Assembly (NCBI GenBank): GCA_947165675.1
Contig: CAMVBJ010000030.1
Span: 1-40,833 of the forward strand
Source of the DNA: an uncultured Prevotellaceae bacterium
Lineage (GTDB): Bacteria; Bacteroidota; Bacteroidia; Bacteroidales; Muribaculaceae
Reading direction: 5' to 3'
Length of the DNA: 40,833 bases
The translations under genes were made by a program, and so were the position numbers. Below are positions 26,155 through 34,939 of the stretch, piece by piece (the stretch's first letter is position 1; each line of letters starts with the position of its first letter). Below the pieces are notes generated by a model, which searched no databases, was not told where the DNA came from, and saw only the letters and a list, made by a program, of their open reading frames with translations.

Positions 26155-27162
26155 TTATAGTTTAAGCAAGAATGCTAATGGCGTGTGACGAATGGCCTCG
26201 GATACTGCCGCCGAGGCAACGGTATATAGTAATGCAATGACGATTGCAACAACTGGATGTACAGTCAACTCATTGAGTTCAGGGAAAATCCAACCGAGCA
26301 CAATCATCAAGATCAAATGAAATATATAGATACCCAAGGCATTGTTGGCGAGAAACGAGATGAAACGCTTGAACCCGTTCACACTGGTATCATAATCCTT
26401 GATGAGCAAGAAAAGAGCCATCGAAAGGAACAATGCGCCAAATGTGGGGAAACAGTAATTGCCGCCCTCAAACTGCATGTGAGTGGCATTAACCGTAGCT
26501 ATCACCTCAAGGATAAGCAATGCCAGACCTGCTAACGCTAAAGCAATCACGGTCCATTTCTTGGCTCGATAAACTTTAATCAAATCGCCCATGTAGAGAT
26601 ACACCACGCCATAAAGGGTAAATGCTCCCGTTCGCCAACAAATCATAGTCGTGTCTGGGTTCTGTAACAAGACTAAATCCCAACCAAGATTGGTTGCAAA
26701 AGGACATGCCAACAAGACTCCCACAAGCACCCAACGGCACCAATTGGGCAAATGGTCCATAGCGAAACTGATCAGATACATCAAGGCCAATGAAAACAAG
26801 AACCAATAATAGCCCAGTGCTGAAATAGAAAATGCTGCCATGTCATGGTTACTCATAGCCTTGAGACACATGATCACCACGCCCCAAACGGTACCGGCAA
26901 GAATTAATCTGCCTGCCTTTGAAACGGATTTTCTCAGATCGTAGTGCCTACTAACAGTGAGTGCACCGTTCACCATGAAGAACAAAGGAACACCGCAAGC
27001 ACAAAAGAGCCAGAGCACCTGAGAGATAGTTGGATAGTAGAAAATGCCTTCCTGGTAGCCAAAATCCACCATTCCGACGTGATAGAGTACGACAAAGAAG
27101 GCAGCAAGTGCCTTTAACACGTCATAGCCAAATATGCGTTGTTTACCCAGTGATTCCATCAT
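26155..27162 (-). CDS. membrane acyltransferase (WecH/OafA-like)
   Basis: The chosen start at 27162 (MMESLGKQ) gives 335 residues with about ten membrane helices. His28 in VLYHVG is the acyltransferase-3 hallmark, followed by PLFFMVNGAL. It likely O-acetylates the growing or finished polysaccharide at the inner membrane. The start lies one base after the stop of the preceding glycosyltransferase gene. The frame runs 21 codons further upstream, but that would overlap the previous gene and is not family-like. Confidence 0.88.
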   Translation of the reverse strand: MMESLGKQRIFGYDVLKALAAFFVVLYHVGMVDFGYQEGIFYYPTISQVLWLFCACGVPLFFMVNGALTVSRHYDLRKSVSKAGRLILAGTVWGVVIMCLKAMSNHDMAAFSISALGYYWFLFSLALMYLISFAMDHLPNWCRWVLVGVLLACPFATNLGWDLVLLQNPDTTMICWRTGAFTLYGVVYLYMGDLIKVYRAKKWTVIALALAGLALLILEVIATVNATHMQFEGGNYCFPTFGALFLSMALFLLIKDYDTSVNGFKRFISFLANNALGIYIFHLILMIVLGWIFPELNELTVHPVVAIVIALLYTVASAAVSEAIRHTPLAFLLKL

Positions 27163-27163
27163 T

Positions 27164-28087
27164 TCACAGCGTGTATCGCGACAAACAACGGGCCAGGAAG
27201 TAACTCCTTGAAACCATAAAAGCATACAGGCTCATCTTCAGGGAGGATATACCCGTCTTGGAAATTAGATGCCCATAACGTCGCACAACTTCTTGCAGCA
27301 GTTTCACACTTGTATCGCGTTTATATCCGCTCAAGGCTGCAGCTCGAAGTATCTGAGTCATTTCGCAAGCAAACCTGGCATAAACTATGTCATGGTATTC
27401 AGGCCGTGACTCATCGACATCACGACAGATGGAATCCCAGACAGTGTAGGACGAAAATTTCTTGCCGTTAAATGATTGCCTCGACAAGCTGTTCATGTTT
27501 TCGCGATAGTGGTAAAATGACTTATCAAGCACACACACGCTCTTGACGCGCTGCAACACTTGCCAGATCATCAAGGCATCCTCGCCAAAACTCACTGTAC
27601 TATCGAATGACAAGCCATCAAAAAGCGACCGCCTAATCAACTTGTCACACATGGATCCCCTGAAAGTGGTGTGTTCCAGAAACAGTTTAATGATCTGTTC
27701 TCTATCATACACATCCCTTTTTTCGGTTGACACTCCTGATAATTTATAGGAAACAATATCATAATCCCCATCAGGCTGTGCGCTAACTAACGACTCAACC
27801 GTATTGAGCTCAATCCAGTCGTCACTATCGACAAACAGCACCCATTCTCCTCTCGCCTTATCTAACAAGAGATTGCGCGTCATGGCTACACCACCATTGG
27901 TCTTTCCATATACCTCAATGCGCTTATCTTCACGCGCCAATTCCTGTAAAATATCCCACGAATTGTCGGTCGATCCATCATTGATAAGAACAATCTGAAG
28001 GTCACTATAGGTCTGGCCCGTGAGAGAATGCACGCATTCTTTCAGATAAGGTCCCGTGTTATATACTGGTACGAGGATTGATACCAT
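27164..28087 (-). CDS. family 2 glycosyltransferase
   Basis: The 307-residue product begins MVSILVPVYN at 28087, the usual GT2 start; an extension of 12 codons upstream overlaps the previous gene. Motifs LINDGSTDNS and FVDSDDWIE are the nucleotide and DxD sites. It adds an unidentified sugar during repeat-unit assembly. It lies 8 bases after the preceding glycosyltransferase gene and ends one base before the acyltransferase start. Confidence 0.9.
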   Translation of the reverse strand: MVSILVPVYNTGPYLKECVHSLTGQTYSDLQIVLINDGSTDNSWDILQELAREDKRIEVYGKTNGGVAMTRNLLLDKARGEWVLFVDSDDWIELNTVESLVSAQPDGDYDIVSYKLSGVSTEKRDVYDREQIIKLFLEHTTFRGSMCDKLIRRSLFDGLSFDSTVSFGEDALMIWQVLQRVKSVCVLDKSFYHYRENMNSLSRQSFNGKKFSSYTVWDSICRDVDESRPEYHDIVYARFACEMTQILRAAALSGYKRDTSVKLLQEVVRRYGHLISKTGISSLKMSLYAFMVSRSYFLARCLSRYTL

Positions 28088-28095
28088 TTTGCAGT

Positions 28096-29301
28096 CTATT
28101 GTTGTGGATGCTCTGCAAGCCAACGTTGTTGTGCTTCCAGCAGGTTATTGAGCAGGCTCTCGGCAGCAGCCTTGCCGTTGAAGTGGGAGCGCACAAATTC
28201 ACATCCCGCCTTAGCAATCGACTCCAGCTCTTGCTGATGCTCAGGTTGCTGATAATAAGAGATTTTTGCCTTCAGGTCATCAAGCGTGCCATCATAGCCA
28301 ATGTAGTGCACACCCTCCTTCATACCATAGTCCTCATAATAACCAACCGTTTGCCCTATATAGGCACAACCGCAAGCCATTCCCTCTACAAAACCGATGC
28401 CAGGCAAGCCTGTAATCTCCTCACCAACCACACACATCTTGTAGTCATTGAATTTCTCAACCATGTCAAAGGAATAATACTTCTTCTGGTGGCCAAGGAA
28501 AAACTTGTCATGCAGACGGTTGAACAGTTTGCGTAACGGATTAGCAGATGCATTTGTGTTGTATGGCTTATCTTCGGCAAGGTAATCACTATTGTTGCAA
28601 TCGATCCAGGGCTTCAGTTCCACTGCATTATCATATACTTGCTTACGTGCCGGCTGCAAACACTGTGTACCATAATACTTGAGCACATAGAGAGGATAAG
28701 TGATAGTTCCAACAGAAACAGCTTTATTGTGACGTTCAGCAAATGGTTTCAAAGGCTTAAACCTATCCGCAAACACAAACGGGATAACGAGATACTGCTT
28801 GTTAAACCAGCCAAAGTACTCGTCAAAAGCGATAAAACGCTTCTGCATATTGCTCTCGTTATACATCAAGTCAGGATCCAAAAGTTTTGCTCTTGAGGCA
28901 TGATCTACCGAGAAATGCAACTGGCTCAATGCGATAAAGGAATCAGGTCGATTCGTGAATTCGAATTGAGATTCGAATAACTGGTAAACAATGACGATAT
29001 CGTCATGCCTAATTTCATTCTCACTCTTGAGCACTTTGATCTTCCGTTGTGGAATTCCATTTTTCCACATCGTGATTCTGTGTTCAAGGAAGCGAAATGA
29101 CTGAAGAAACCTGTTGCGGGTTGAATAAGATAACGATAACCCCCGCTTGTTAATGTAAGAACAAACTTCCACGTCATCACGTGAAAGCAAGTATTCCAGT
29201 AAATACTTATGTTTAATGGCAACTGACTGTTTGAAAATAAACTTATTTAGTGTCTTCACTAAAAATTCATTGCCATGCAAGTTGATAAAAACAATTCTCA
29301 T
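28096..29301 (-). CDS. probable GT-B glycosyltransferase
   Basis: The 401-residue protein has two Rossmann-like halves. The C-terminal one ends with GIGFVEGMACGCAYIG, which resembles the GT4 donor loop but keeps only the second Glu of EX7E; the first acid position is displaced. The N-terminal half (MRIVFINLHGNEF, then SLSYSTRNRF) is not one I recognise. A cytoplasmic sugar transferase role fits the location between other transferases. The divergent catalytic motif leaves the family uncertain. Confidence 0.75.
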   Translation of the reverse strand: MRIVFINLHGNEFLVKTLNKFIFKQSVAIKHKYLLEYLLSRDDVEVCSYINKRGLSLSYSTRNRFLQSFRFLEHRITMWKNGIPQRKIKVLKSENEIRHDDIVIVYQLFESQFEFTNRPDSFIALSQLHFSVDHASRAKLLDPDLMYNESNMQKRFIAFDEYFGWFNKQYLVIPFVFADRFKPLKPFAERHNKAVSVGTITYPLYVLKYYGTQCLQPARKQVYDNAVELKPWIDCNNSDYLAEDKPYNTNASANPLRKLFNRLHDKFFLGHQKKYYSFDMVEKFNDYKMCVVGEEITGLPGIGFVEGMACGCAYIGQTVGYYEDYGMKEGVHYIGYDGTLDDLKAKISYYQQPEHQQELESIAKAGCEFVRSHFNGKAAAESLLNNLLEAQQRWLAEHPQQ

Positions 29302-29342
29302 CGCATTAAATATATTTCTCGAAAATGCTATCCAACTCTAAC

Positions 29343-30038
29343 TCACACAAGCTTAACAGCGACACTCCAGTCCTGATAGTTATCGATCTCTATAGGACGG
29401 AATATCCTCTTATCGAGTAGCATTGCATAGATGATATGAGACAGATACAGTGGCGAATAATCTTTAAGGCGATCAAAATAGTCACAAAATTCATCTGCAT
29501 CCTCGAAGCAATAACCACCTGCGCTGAAGAAATGGCTTACCACGCGTTTCTCAATGATATTCGTTACATAAAACATATCATCAACAGCTACATAGCTCTT
29601 GTGTTGAGGATCAACAATCGGTAAATTCTCAAGTGCATATATAGCCACACCATTTTGTGGTAATATCTCATCAGTTGAGAAATAACAGTCAGCATCTTTA
29701 ACAAATACGATGCCTTTTATACCGTTCATGCGAATCGCACAGGCAACTGTTTCGGCTTGCGATGAAGTGTGGTGGTCAAGTATTGTAACGTGCGCATTTT
29801 TAAGGTTGTGTTTGCGGAACTGCATAGCGAGTTGTTCACTAAGCATGAAACGCTCTTCATGATCACGTAGTATCACAAAGTATATATCTTTAATTTCCTC
29901 CATGGGTAGGCCAGTAATAGCCTTTACACAGAACATTGTTCCTTCATCATCAAATCGAAATGGCTGTGGCAATTTCTTGACGTAATCAGAATGGTCTGCT
30001 GCTATAGGCACTATAAGAGTCATCATCATTTTATGCAT
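29343..30038 (-). CDS. nucleotidyltransferase-like protein with degenerate nucleotide loop
   Basis: I do not recognise a named family. The 231-residue protein looks like a GT-A/nucleotidyltransferase fold: the start VPIAADHSDYVKKLPQPF aligns with the IMPMAGEGSRF...PKP loop of the enzyme encoded 1.5 kb upstream, and VKDADCYF (Asp115, Asp117) is in the metal-site position. TSSQAETVACAI resembles the segment after the nucleotide site. However, the essential Gly-rich loop and its Arg are missing, so catalysis may be lost or changed. It overlaps the kinase gene by 8 bases from the 30038 start; a start at 30029 (MMMTL) is equally possible. Confidence 0.7.
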   Translation of the reverse strand: MHKMMMTLIVPIAADHSDYVKKLPQPFRFDDEGTMFCVKAITGLPMEEIKDIYFVILRDHEERFMLSEQLAMQFRKHNLKNAHVTILDHHTSSQAETVACAIRMNGIKGIVFVKDADCYFSTDEILPQNGVAIYALENLPIVDPQHKSYVAVDDMFYVTNIIEKRVVSHFFSAGGYCFEDADEFCDYFDRLKDYSPLYLSHIIYAMLLDKRIFRPIEIDNYQDWSVAVKLV

Positions 30039-30915
30039 TTTTAGGATTATTAATTATAGAAAGTTGGCCTTCGATCACTTGTTTAAGGTAAGTAATGACC
30101 TTTTCTTCATGACCATATTGTAGAATCCTCAGGAAATTCATTAGCTGCAATGGCATGTAATACTTTCTATACCACTCATACTTTGCCGAGAAATACTCGT
30201 CAATCGCTTTATCTATCTTTTCACTCACGATACTTAGTCTGACCTTATCAAACGGCTTTCCATACATGAGTGTAGACCATAGATATGCTGTATCCTGCCT
30301 TATCTTAACAATATCCAGTAAAGGTGATTCAATAAACGAATCAAGGAAATCAATCAAATAATAATTATTACCATTGAACAAAATATTGCTGAACGTGAGA
30401 TCTCCATGGCAAGTGCCTACAGGCATCACCATATCCCCCACACTATTCATGACTTGCTTAGATAATTCTACAAGCTCCAAGGCCTTCTCATCATCTTGCA
30501 GATGCTTATTCTTAGACACTTTCCGTGCTACATCGGCCATTTTGTCAGTCAAGACACAAGATGGAACAGTCTGAATCGTTGACGCATTGATCTCAAGGTC
30601 AATAAAATACTTGATCGCCCCTATTAAATACTTGATTTGCTCAAATCCGGCATTTTCAAAATACTCAATAAAGTTCTTTGAGTAAATATACTCCATCTTA
30701 ATTGTAGCATCACGGTCTGTGTGCTCCACCTCAAAGATGAATGGGATACGTATATTCTGATACTCCCGCTTGGAAGCCTCAATCTGTTTGTTTGCCTGAT
30801 TGATTAGTCTTGGCACATAATTTGGATCATGAGTACTCTTGTGGATTCGTAACTCATTATCATTGTGTACGATAACTATATCGCAACCAGAATGGCCTTG
30901 GATGTCAAGTTTCAT
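30031..30915 (-). CDS. APH/choline-kinase-type phosphotransferase
   Basis: The 294-residue protein has the protein-kinase-like fold signature of aminoglycoside phosphotransferases and LicA-type choline kinases: HGDLTFSN with His170, Asp172 and Asn177, and the Mg-binding Asp189 in LIDFLDSF. It probably phosphorylates a small hydroxylated compound or sugar that is then activated by the nucleotidyltransferase two genes upstream. Neighbours HAD (20 bases) and nucleotidyltransferase make a compact activation module. The substrate (choline, ethanolamine, glycerol-like or sugar) is not readable, and no LicD is present. Confidence 0.8.
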   Translation of the reverse strand: MKLDIQGHSGCDIVIVHNDNELRIHKSTHDPNYVPRLINQANKQIEASKREYQNIRIPFIFEVEHTDRDATIKMEYIYSKNFIEYFENAGFEQIKYLIGAIKYFIDLEINASTIQTVPSCVLTDKMADVARKVSKNKHLQDDEKALELVELSKQVMNSVGDMVMPVGTCHGDLTFSNILFNGNNYYLIDFLDSFIESPLLDIVKIRQDTAYLWSTLMYGKPFDKVRLSIVSEKIDKAIDEYFSAKYEWYRKYYMPLQLMNFLRILQYGHEEKVITYLKQVIEGQLSIINNPKNA

Positions 30916-30935
30916 GTTAAAAAAATTCGAGGTAA

Positions 30936-31490
30936 TTAAATTGTTATTTTTATATATCCTGCTCCAGATGCTTCAGCCGCTTGGAGACCGACAGCAGAGT
31001 CTTCAAATATGAGGGTCTCGCCTGGAGTAACTCCCAACCTGTTCATCACAGTCTCATAGATTTCAGGAGACGGCTTACCGTTAACAACATCTTCACCAGC
31101 CAGAATTAAGTCAAAATCGTTTATTGCTCCGATATGATTAAGCGCATTAATGAGGTTCTTACCTCGTGCCGTTGAAGCCACAGCTGTTAATCCACCGCCC
31201 TGTCTAAACATTCTAATGAAATCCAATAGAGATTGATTAGTCTCTAAAAGATTGAAAAAGCGAGGATAGCATTCGCCTTTAATGTTTCGAATGTTTTTTC
31301 GTATCTCAGTATCTGCTATGCCCATTTTGTCCATAAAACCGTCGAACCGTAAACCATAGCATTCAAAATACTGCTCTTCGGGTAGCAATAGGCCACACTT
31401 TTCAAAAGCTTCATGATAGGCATGATAATTTGCCTGGAAAGTATTGACAAGTGTGCCGTCAAAGTCTGTAATTAATAATCGGATTGCCAT
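30936..31490 (-). CDS. HAD-superfamily phosphatase/mutase, beta-phosphoglucomutase-like
   Basis: The 184-residue protein starts ITDFDGTLVNT with nucleophile Asp9 and Asp11, has a small alpha-helical cap, VASTARGKN as motif II, and ends IFEDSAVGLQAAEASG with the acidic metal pair. The size and the cap type match the beta-phosphoglucomutase/phosphatase group. It may dephosphorylate or isomerise a phospho-sugar or polyol for the neighbouring kinase and nucleotidyltransferase. It lies 6 bases after the latter. Confidence 0.88.
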   Translation of the reverse strand: MAIRLLITDFDGTLVNTFQANYHAYHEAFEKCGLLLPEEQYFECYGLRFDGFMDKMGIADTEIRKNIRNIKGECYPRFFNLLETNQSLLDFIRMFRQGGGLTAVASTARGKNLINALNHIGAINDFDLILAGEDVVNGKPSPEIYETVMNRLGVTPGETLIFEDSAVGLQAAEASGAGYIKITI

Positions 31491-31496
31491 TGCAAT

Positions 31497-32234
31497 TTAT
31501 GATTGTAGAGCATGCTTGAATTCCTCGGGAGTACCGTAGGAGTGGTATTCTTCCATTGTGGCCAAATGCACGACCTTTCCCTCAGACAGCAAGTAATTGT
31601 ATAACAAAGAAACATAGAACTCAGCCTTACCGTGAGTACCGTCCTCAAGTAATTGATGGGCAATTCTCTTGAAATCCTTTCCACAGCCAAAGAAGTAGGC
31701 ACCACACAGCGCATGGCTGGATATCAACTCTTTCTCGGCTGTCCGCAACACTTTCCCTTGCTTATCTATTTGAGCGTAACTATAACGAGGATTATCGGAT
31801 TCAAAAGACACCAAAGCGCCACCATCAGCATCAGCAGCTGGAAGAGAAAGGTTTCTTGAGACCAATTGATTATAAGCTCTACTGCGGAACTCAAGATCAC
31901 AATCCATCACTACCACCGCATCTTCGTCGTCAATACCTTCCTCGGCAACCAAACAAGTTTCGACGGCACCACGCGTAGTCTTACGAACTGAGAAAATACG
32001 CGCATCAGGTAGAATTCCTCCTATCAACTCATCTATATGCTGATTATCGATATGCTCTTGACGCACGATAAAACTGTACTTCTTTTTGACTCCTTCGATT
32101 GCTATGCTACGGATCGCCCGTTGAAACAGGGGAATTCCATTAAGTTCAATCAGAGGTTTGGGCGTATTCCATCCTGCTTTGGCGAAACGGGAACCTTCGC
32201 CAGCCATTGGCATAATGATGTGTAAAGGTCTCAT
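31497..32234 (-). CDS. sugar- or LicC-type nucleotidyltransferase
   Basis: This 245-residue enzyme has an intact nucleotide loop, MAGEGSRF (residues 10-17), followed by NTPKPL with Lys26, and VVVMDCDLEF as the metal Asp region. The compact length resembles LicC-type and small hexose-1-phosphate nucleotidyltransferases. It would activate a phosphorylated sugar or small alcohol with a nucleoside triphosphate. It heads the nucleotidyltransferase-HAD-kinase module, 19 bases after the pyruvyl transferase gene. Substrate not determinable. Confidence 0.88.
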   Translation of the reverse strand: MRPLHIIMPMAGEGSRFAKAGWNTPKPLIELNGIPLFQRAIRSIAIEGVKKKYSFIVRQEHIDNQHIDELIGGILPDARIFSVRKTTRGAVETCLVAEEGIDDEDAVVVMDCDLEFRSRAYNQLVSRNLSLPAADADGGALVSFESDNPRYSYAQIDKQGKVLRTAEKELISSHALCGAYFFGCGKDFKRIAHQLLEDGTHGKAEFYVSLLYNYLLSEGKVVHLATMEEYHSYGTPEEFKHALQS

Positions 32235-32253
32235 TCGTATAATTATCTGGGTT

Positions 32254-33324
32254 TTACAAATTGTTTAACAAGAAACTGACACTGTCCCTCCGTAATGACG
32301 CGAGTCGACCATGCACATCGGACCAGTCAACCACTTGTTTCATTTCTTTCACTTCAGAATAGGTTATCAGACGAGACGTGAGGCCGAGGGGGGTGAGGAG
32401 GCTGGAGATGCGGGGGTTGCCGCGGTCGGCGTTGCACAGGGTGTAGAAGTCGCGACCGAAGAGGATGCTGAATACTGTCCCGTGAAAAGAGTCGGTCACT
32501 ACTATCGTGGCCTTGCTGAGCATGGCGAGCCATTGCCCGATTGTCAATTCTGACTTCCAGCCCGCTGAAAAACGACGCACCTTCAAACCTCGTGTAGCTG
32601 CCAGTCGATTGAAAAAAGCTTCCTTCTCGGGAGTGATATCCAAGCAATATACCGCCAAGTAAGGTTCTTCATCGTCCCAATAAGAATCAATGATGCTATC
32701 ATAGTCACTGGCTTCTAACAGCAGGGTCGGGTCAAGAACGCACTCGGCTTTCACTTTCAAATGTTCACGACATAATGTCACTCCACTGGGCTCGCGAACC
32801 GATATGGCATCCATTTGTTGGGCCAGCGCTGCACATCTTGCGGTCTGCTGCTCAGTATATTCCCAGTCATCCACACCGAATGAAGCCGCATAGGCAATAC
32901 GCTTCAGTTTAAGTCCCTCGGCAAAACCCAGATACATATCCTCAAGGTGGTCGCCGTTATACCTCGCACGCCACACCTGGTCACTTCCCACAACGAGCGC
33001 TTCAATGCCATACTTCTTCACGATGTCGCGCTTGTAGTGCCACATGACCTTGGTTTTGTCGATGTGCTCTTCAATGAAGTTCCCCATCAGTTCATTGCGC
33101 AGTGCTCCTTTATACGGCCTGGGCAATCCCACACTACGGCCCGCCAACCTCTTGACAATGGCACGCAGGCAGTTGAACAAATAGTGAACAGTGGAATATC
33201 GCTGGTAAGCATCGATCGTGATGGGCTCGTGACCGAGTTTCTTGAGCGCTTGTTGCAACGCCCAGTTCTGTAAAATGCCGCCGTAATTCATTTCAAGCGG
33301 CTGTGTCACGATCCCTATTCTCAT
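32254..33324 (-). CDS. polysaccharide pyruvyl transferase family protein
   Basis: This 356-residue protein begins MRIGIVTQPLEMNYGGILQN, typical of the PF04230 family, then VVGSDQVWRARYN, ISVREPSG and TDSFHGTVFSILFGR, where His is the proposed phosphoenolpyruvate-site residue. Members add ketal-linked pyruvate from phosphoenolpyruvate to sugars, giving negative charge to the polysaccharide. The gene lies 12 bases after the first glycosyltransferase of the operon. Confidence 0.92.
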   Translation of the reverse strand: MRIGIVTQPLEMNYGGILQNWALQQALKKLGHEPITIDAYQRYSTVHYLFNCLRAIVKRLAGRSVGLPRPYKGALRNELMGNFIEEHIDKTKVMWHYKRDIVKKYGIEALVVGSDQVWRARYNGDHLEDMYLGFAEGLKLKRIAYAASFGVDDWEYTEQQTARCAALAQQMDAISVREPSGVTLCREHLKVKAECVLDPTLLLEASDYDSIIDSYWDDEEPYLAVYCLDITPEKEAFFNRLAATRGLKVRRFSAGWKSELTIGQWLAMLSKATIVVTDSFHGTVFSILFGRDFYTLCNADRGNPRISSLLTPLGLTSRLITYSEVKEMKQVVDWSDVHGRLASLRRDSVSFLLNNL

Positions 33325-33336
33325 CTACAGTATGTT

Positions 33337-34347
33337 TTAACCAGTGATGCTTTGTTTAAAGCCTTCTTTGTCGAATTGTGACTCACATCTCTTGGCATGA
33401 ATCCTATAAAGCGGAGCATACAATGCCGGCATGTGATAGAAACAATACAGAGCACATTTGACAGGAATGCTCAATCTACTATGCAGCAGTTCGCTGATTG
33501 TTTTCTCATAAATCTCCTGAGTTTTGGCCTTCACTTGGCCGTACAGGGCACTGCCTCGGAACTGCAAACGAGTCGAGAGCAAGTACTTGTAAGTATATAA
33601 CAGGCACCAGGAGCGGTAATCAGGGCACTCTGTGGGTATCTCGTCAAGACACATCAAGTAGGTATCCAAGCGATTAGCAATCGCTGGATTAACACCTGCG
33701 GACTGTCGAGTTATTGACGTGGGGCGGAGGCGGTAACCATAAAGCGGGCGCTCTATCAATGAAATCTTTTCGGCACGCATCGTCACCCGTGTAGTCCACT
33801 CAATATCCTCGGCATCAATTGACTTAAATGTCATGCCCTCAATAACTTCACGACGGTAGAGTTTGTTCCAAACAACTGGAAACCCAAACTCGTTTCGCTC
33901 GAACAGGCAGCGCATATAATCTTCTTGAGTGATCAAGCGCACCAAGGTTACATCAGCCTTTACTGGTGAGTTGATAACGCCATCATCATCGATAGTGTAG
34001 GCCCTGACCATTGCAAAATCACTGTCAGTGGTTTCCAATGCCTCAAATAACTCGGACAACATCTCTGGTTTGATTTCATCATCACCGTCAATGAATATCA
34101 CATACTCACCCCGAGCCAATGCCAAGCCACGATTTCTTGCGCTACTGATGCCTCCATTTGCCTGATGAACAACCCTGATTCTTTCGTCTCTTGCTAAATA
34201 ATCATCGCATATCGAGCCAGAGCTGTCCTTTGACCCGTCATCGACAAGTATCAACTCAAAGTCTGTCATCGTTGATTTCAACACGCTGTCAATGCAGTGA
34301 GCAAGATACTTCTCAATGTTGTAAATTGGAACGATTATTGAAATCAT
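33337..34347 (-). CDS. family 2 glycosyltransferase, first gene of the polysaccharide operon
   Basis: The 336-residue protein opens MISIIVPIYN, then LVDDGSKDSS and IFIDGDDE, the GT2 nucleotide and DxD sites. It is the first gene behind a predicted promoter with a roughly 230-nt leader. The ARNRGLALARGEY segment is typical of the family. Sugar unknown. Confidence 0.92.
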   Translation of the reverse strand: MISIIVPIYNIEKYLAHCIDSVLKSTMTDFELILVDDGSKDSSGSICDDYLARDERIRVVHQANGGISSARNRGLALARGEYVIFIDGDDEIKPEMLSELFEALETTDSDFAMVRAYTIDDDGVINSPVKADVTLVRLITQEDYMRCLFERNEFGFPVVWNKLYRREVIEGMTFKSIDAEDIEWTTRVTMRAEKISLIERPLYGYRLRPTSITRQSAGVNPAIANRLDTYLMCLDEIPTECPDYRSWCLLYTYKYLLSTRLQFRGSALYGQVKAKTQEIYEKTISELLHSRLSIPVKCALYCFYHMPALYAPLYRIHAKRCESQFDKEGFKQSITG

Positions 34348-34585
34348 GGGAAGTTATTAGGCGCTTTGCGAGACAAGTTGGATCATCCTTGACTCATGAC
34401 GTCACAGCTTGCAGATATACAAAAAGGGTCACCAGACCATGACGGGCCAGCGAGACTGTGGAGAGCGGGTAAAGCTGTGGACACTATCGCAGTAGTCATT
34501 ATCAGCAAGTTACCTGATGTATGTCTTGAACATTGAGCTTCACTTGCACAGGCGTGCGCGATGAATGCTCTAATTATTTACATTG

Positions 34586-34617
34586 CAAAAGTAGGTTTTT
34601 TCGGTGACACTTGCAAA
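34586..34617 (-). promoter_or_regulatory. promoter of the polysaccharide operon
   Basis: On the minus strand TTTG (34617-34614) is followed after 20 bases by TACTTTTG (34593-34586), a textbook Bacteroidota -33/-7 pair. Transcription would begin near 34579, leaving a leader of about 230 nt before the first glycosyltransferase gene. Confidence 0.75.
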
Positions 34618-34876
34618 TTTGCGACAAACAAAGTACAGATATCCCTTCGGAGGAGGCTTTGAAGCCCCTCATTCATCAACCAAGACCAATTGGATATATA
34701 TCACTAATTCATTTATCAATATGATTTATATGATTCTTAAATGGCTGCCTTGAAATATCCTTAACGGCATCTCAAGAAGCTATTGAGTTCATGCGAGCAC
34801 ACCGACCCTATCACTGAACAAAGATGACTATGTAAAGTTTTTTCATTCATTCACAAGATCATGTGACTAAAATTGC

Positions 34877-34884
34877 TACATTTG
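34877..34884 (+). promoter_or_regulatory. -7 element of the plus-strand acyltransferase
   Basis: TACATTTG is an exact TAnnTTTG match 56 bases before the acyltransferase ATG. No clear TTG box lies at the usual distance upstream. Confidence 0.55.
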
Positions 34885-34939
34885 CAACATCGATCGGCAC
34901 AACATATCCACAATCTCCCGCCATTAACAATCATTCGTT

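Larger units (their letters stand above)
34348..34939. other. divergent non-coding region between operon and acyltransferase
   Basis: This 592-base interval separates two divergently transcribed units. It contains a promoter on the minus strand (34586-34617), one on the plus strand (34877-34884), a leader of about 230 nt for the polysaccharide operon that I cannot assign to a known element, and a bulged hairpin at 34650-34670 (stem AGG-GGCTT/AAGCC-CCT). I see no UpxY/NusG-like antiterminator gene, which normally sits here in Bacteroides capsule loci, and no coding frame longer than a few dozen codons. Confidence 0.7.

Noticed and set aside
34380-34400. TGACGTCA palindrome in the operon leader as an operator
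   Set aside because: An isolated 8-base palindrome is expected by chance at this scale and no second copy lies near the promoter.
34191-34442. A small plus-strand frame that might be a leader or antiterminator gene
   Set aside because: Most of it is antisense to the first glycosyltransferase gene, and the product has no NusG/KOW-like sequence.
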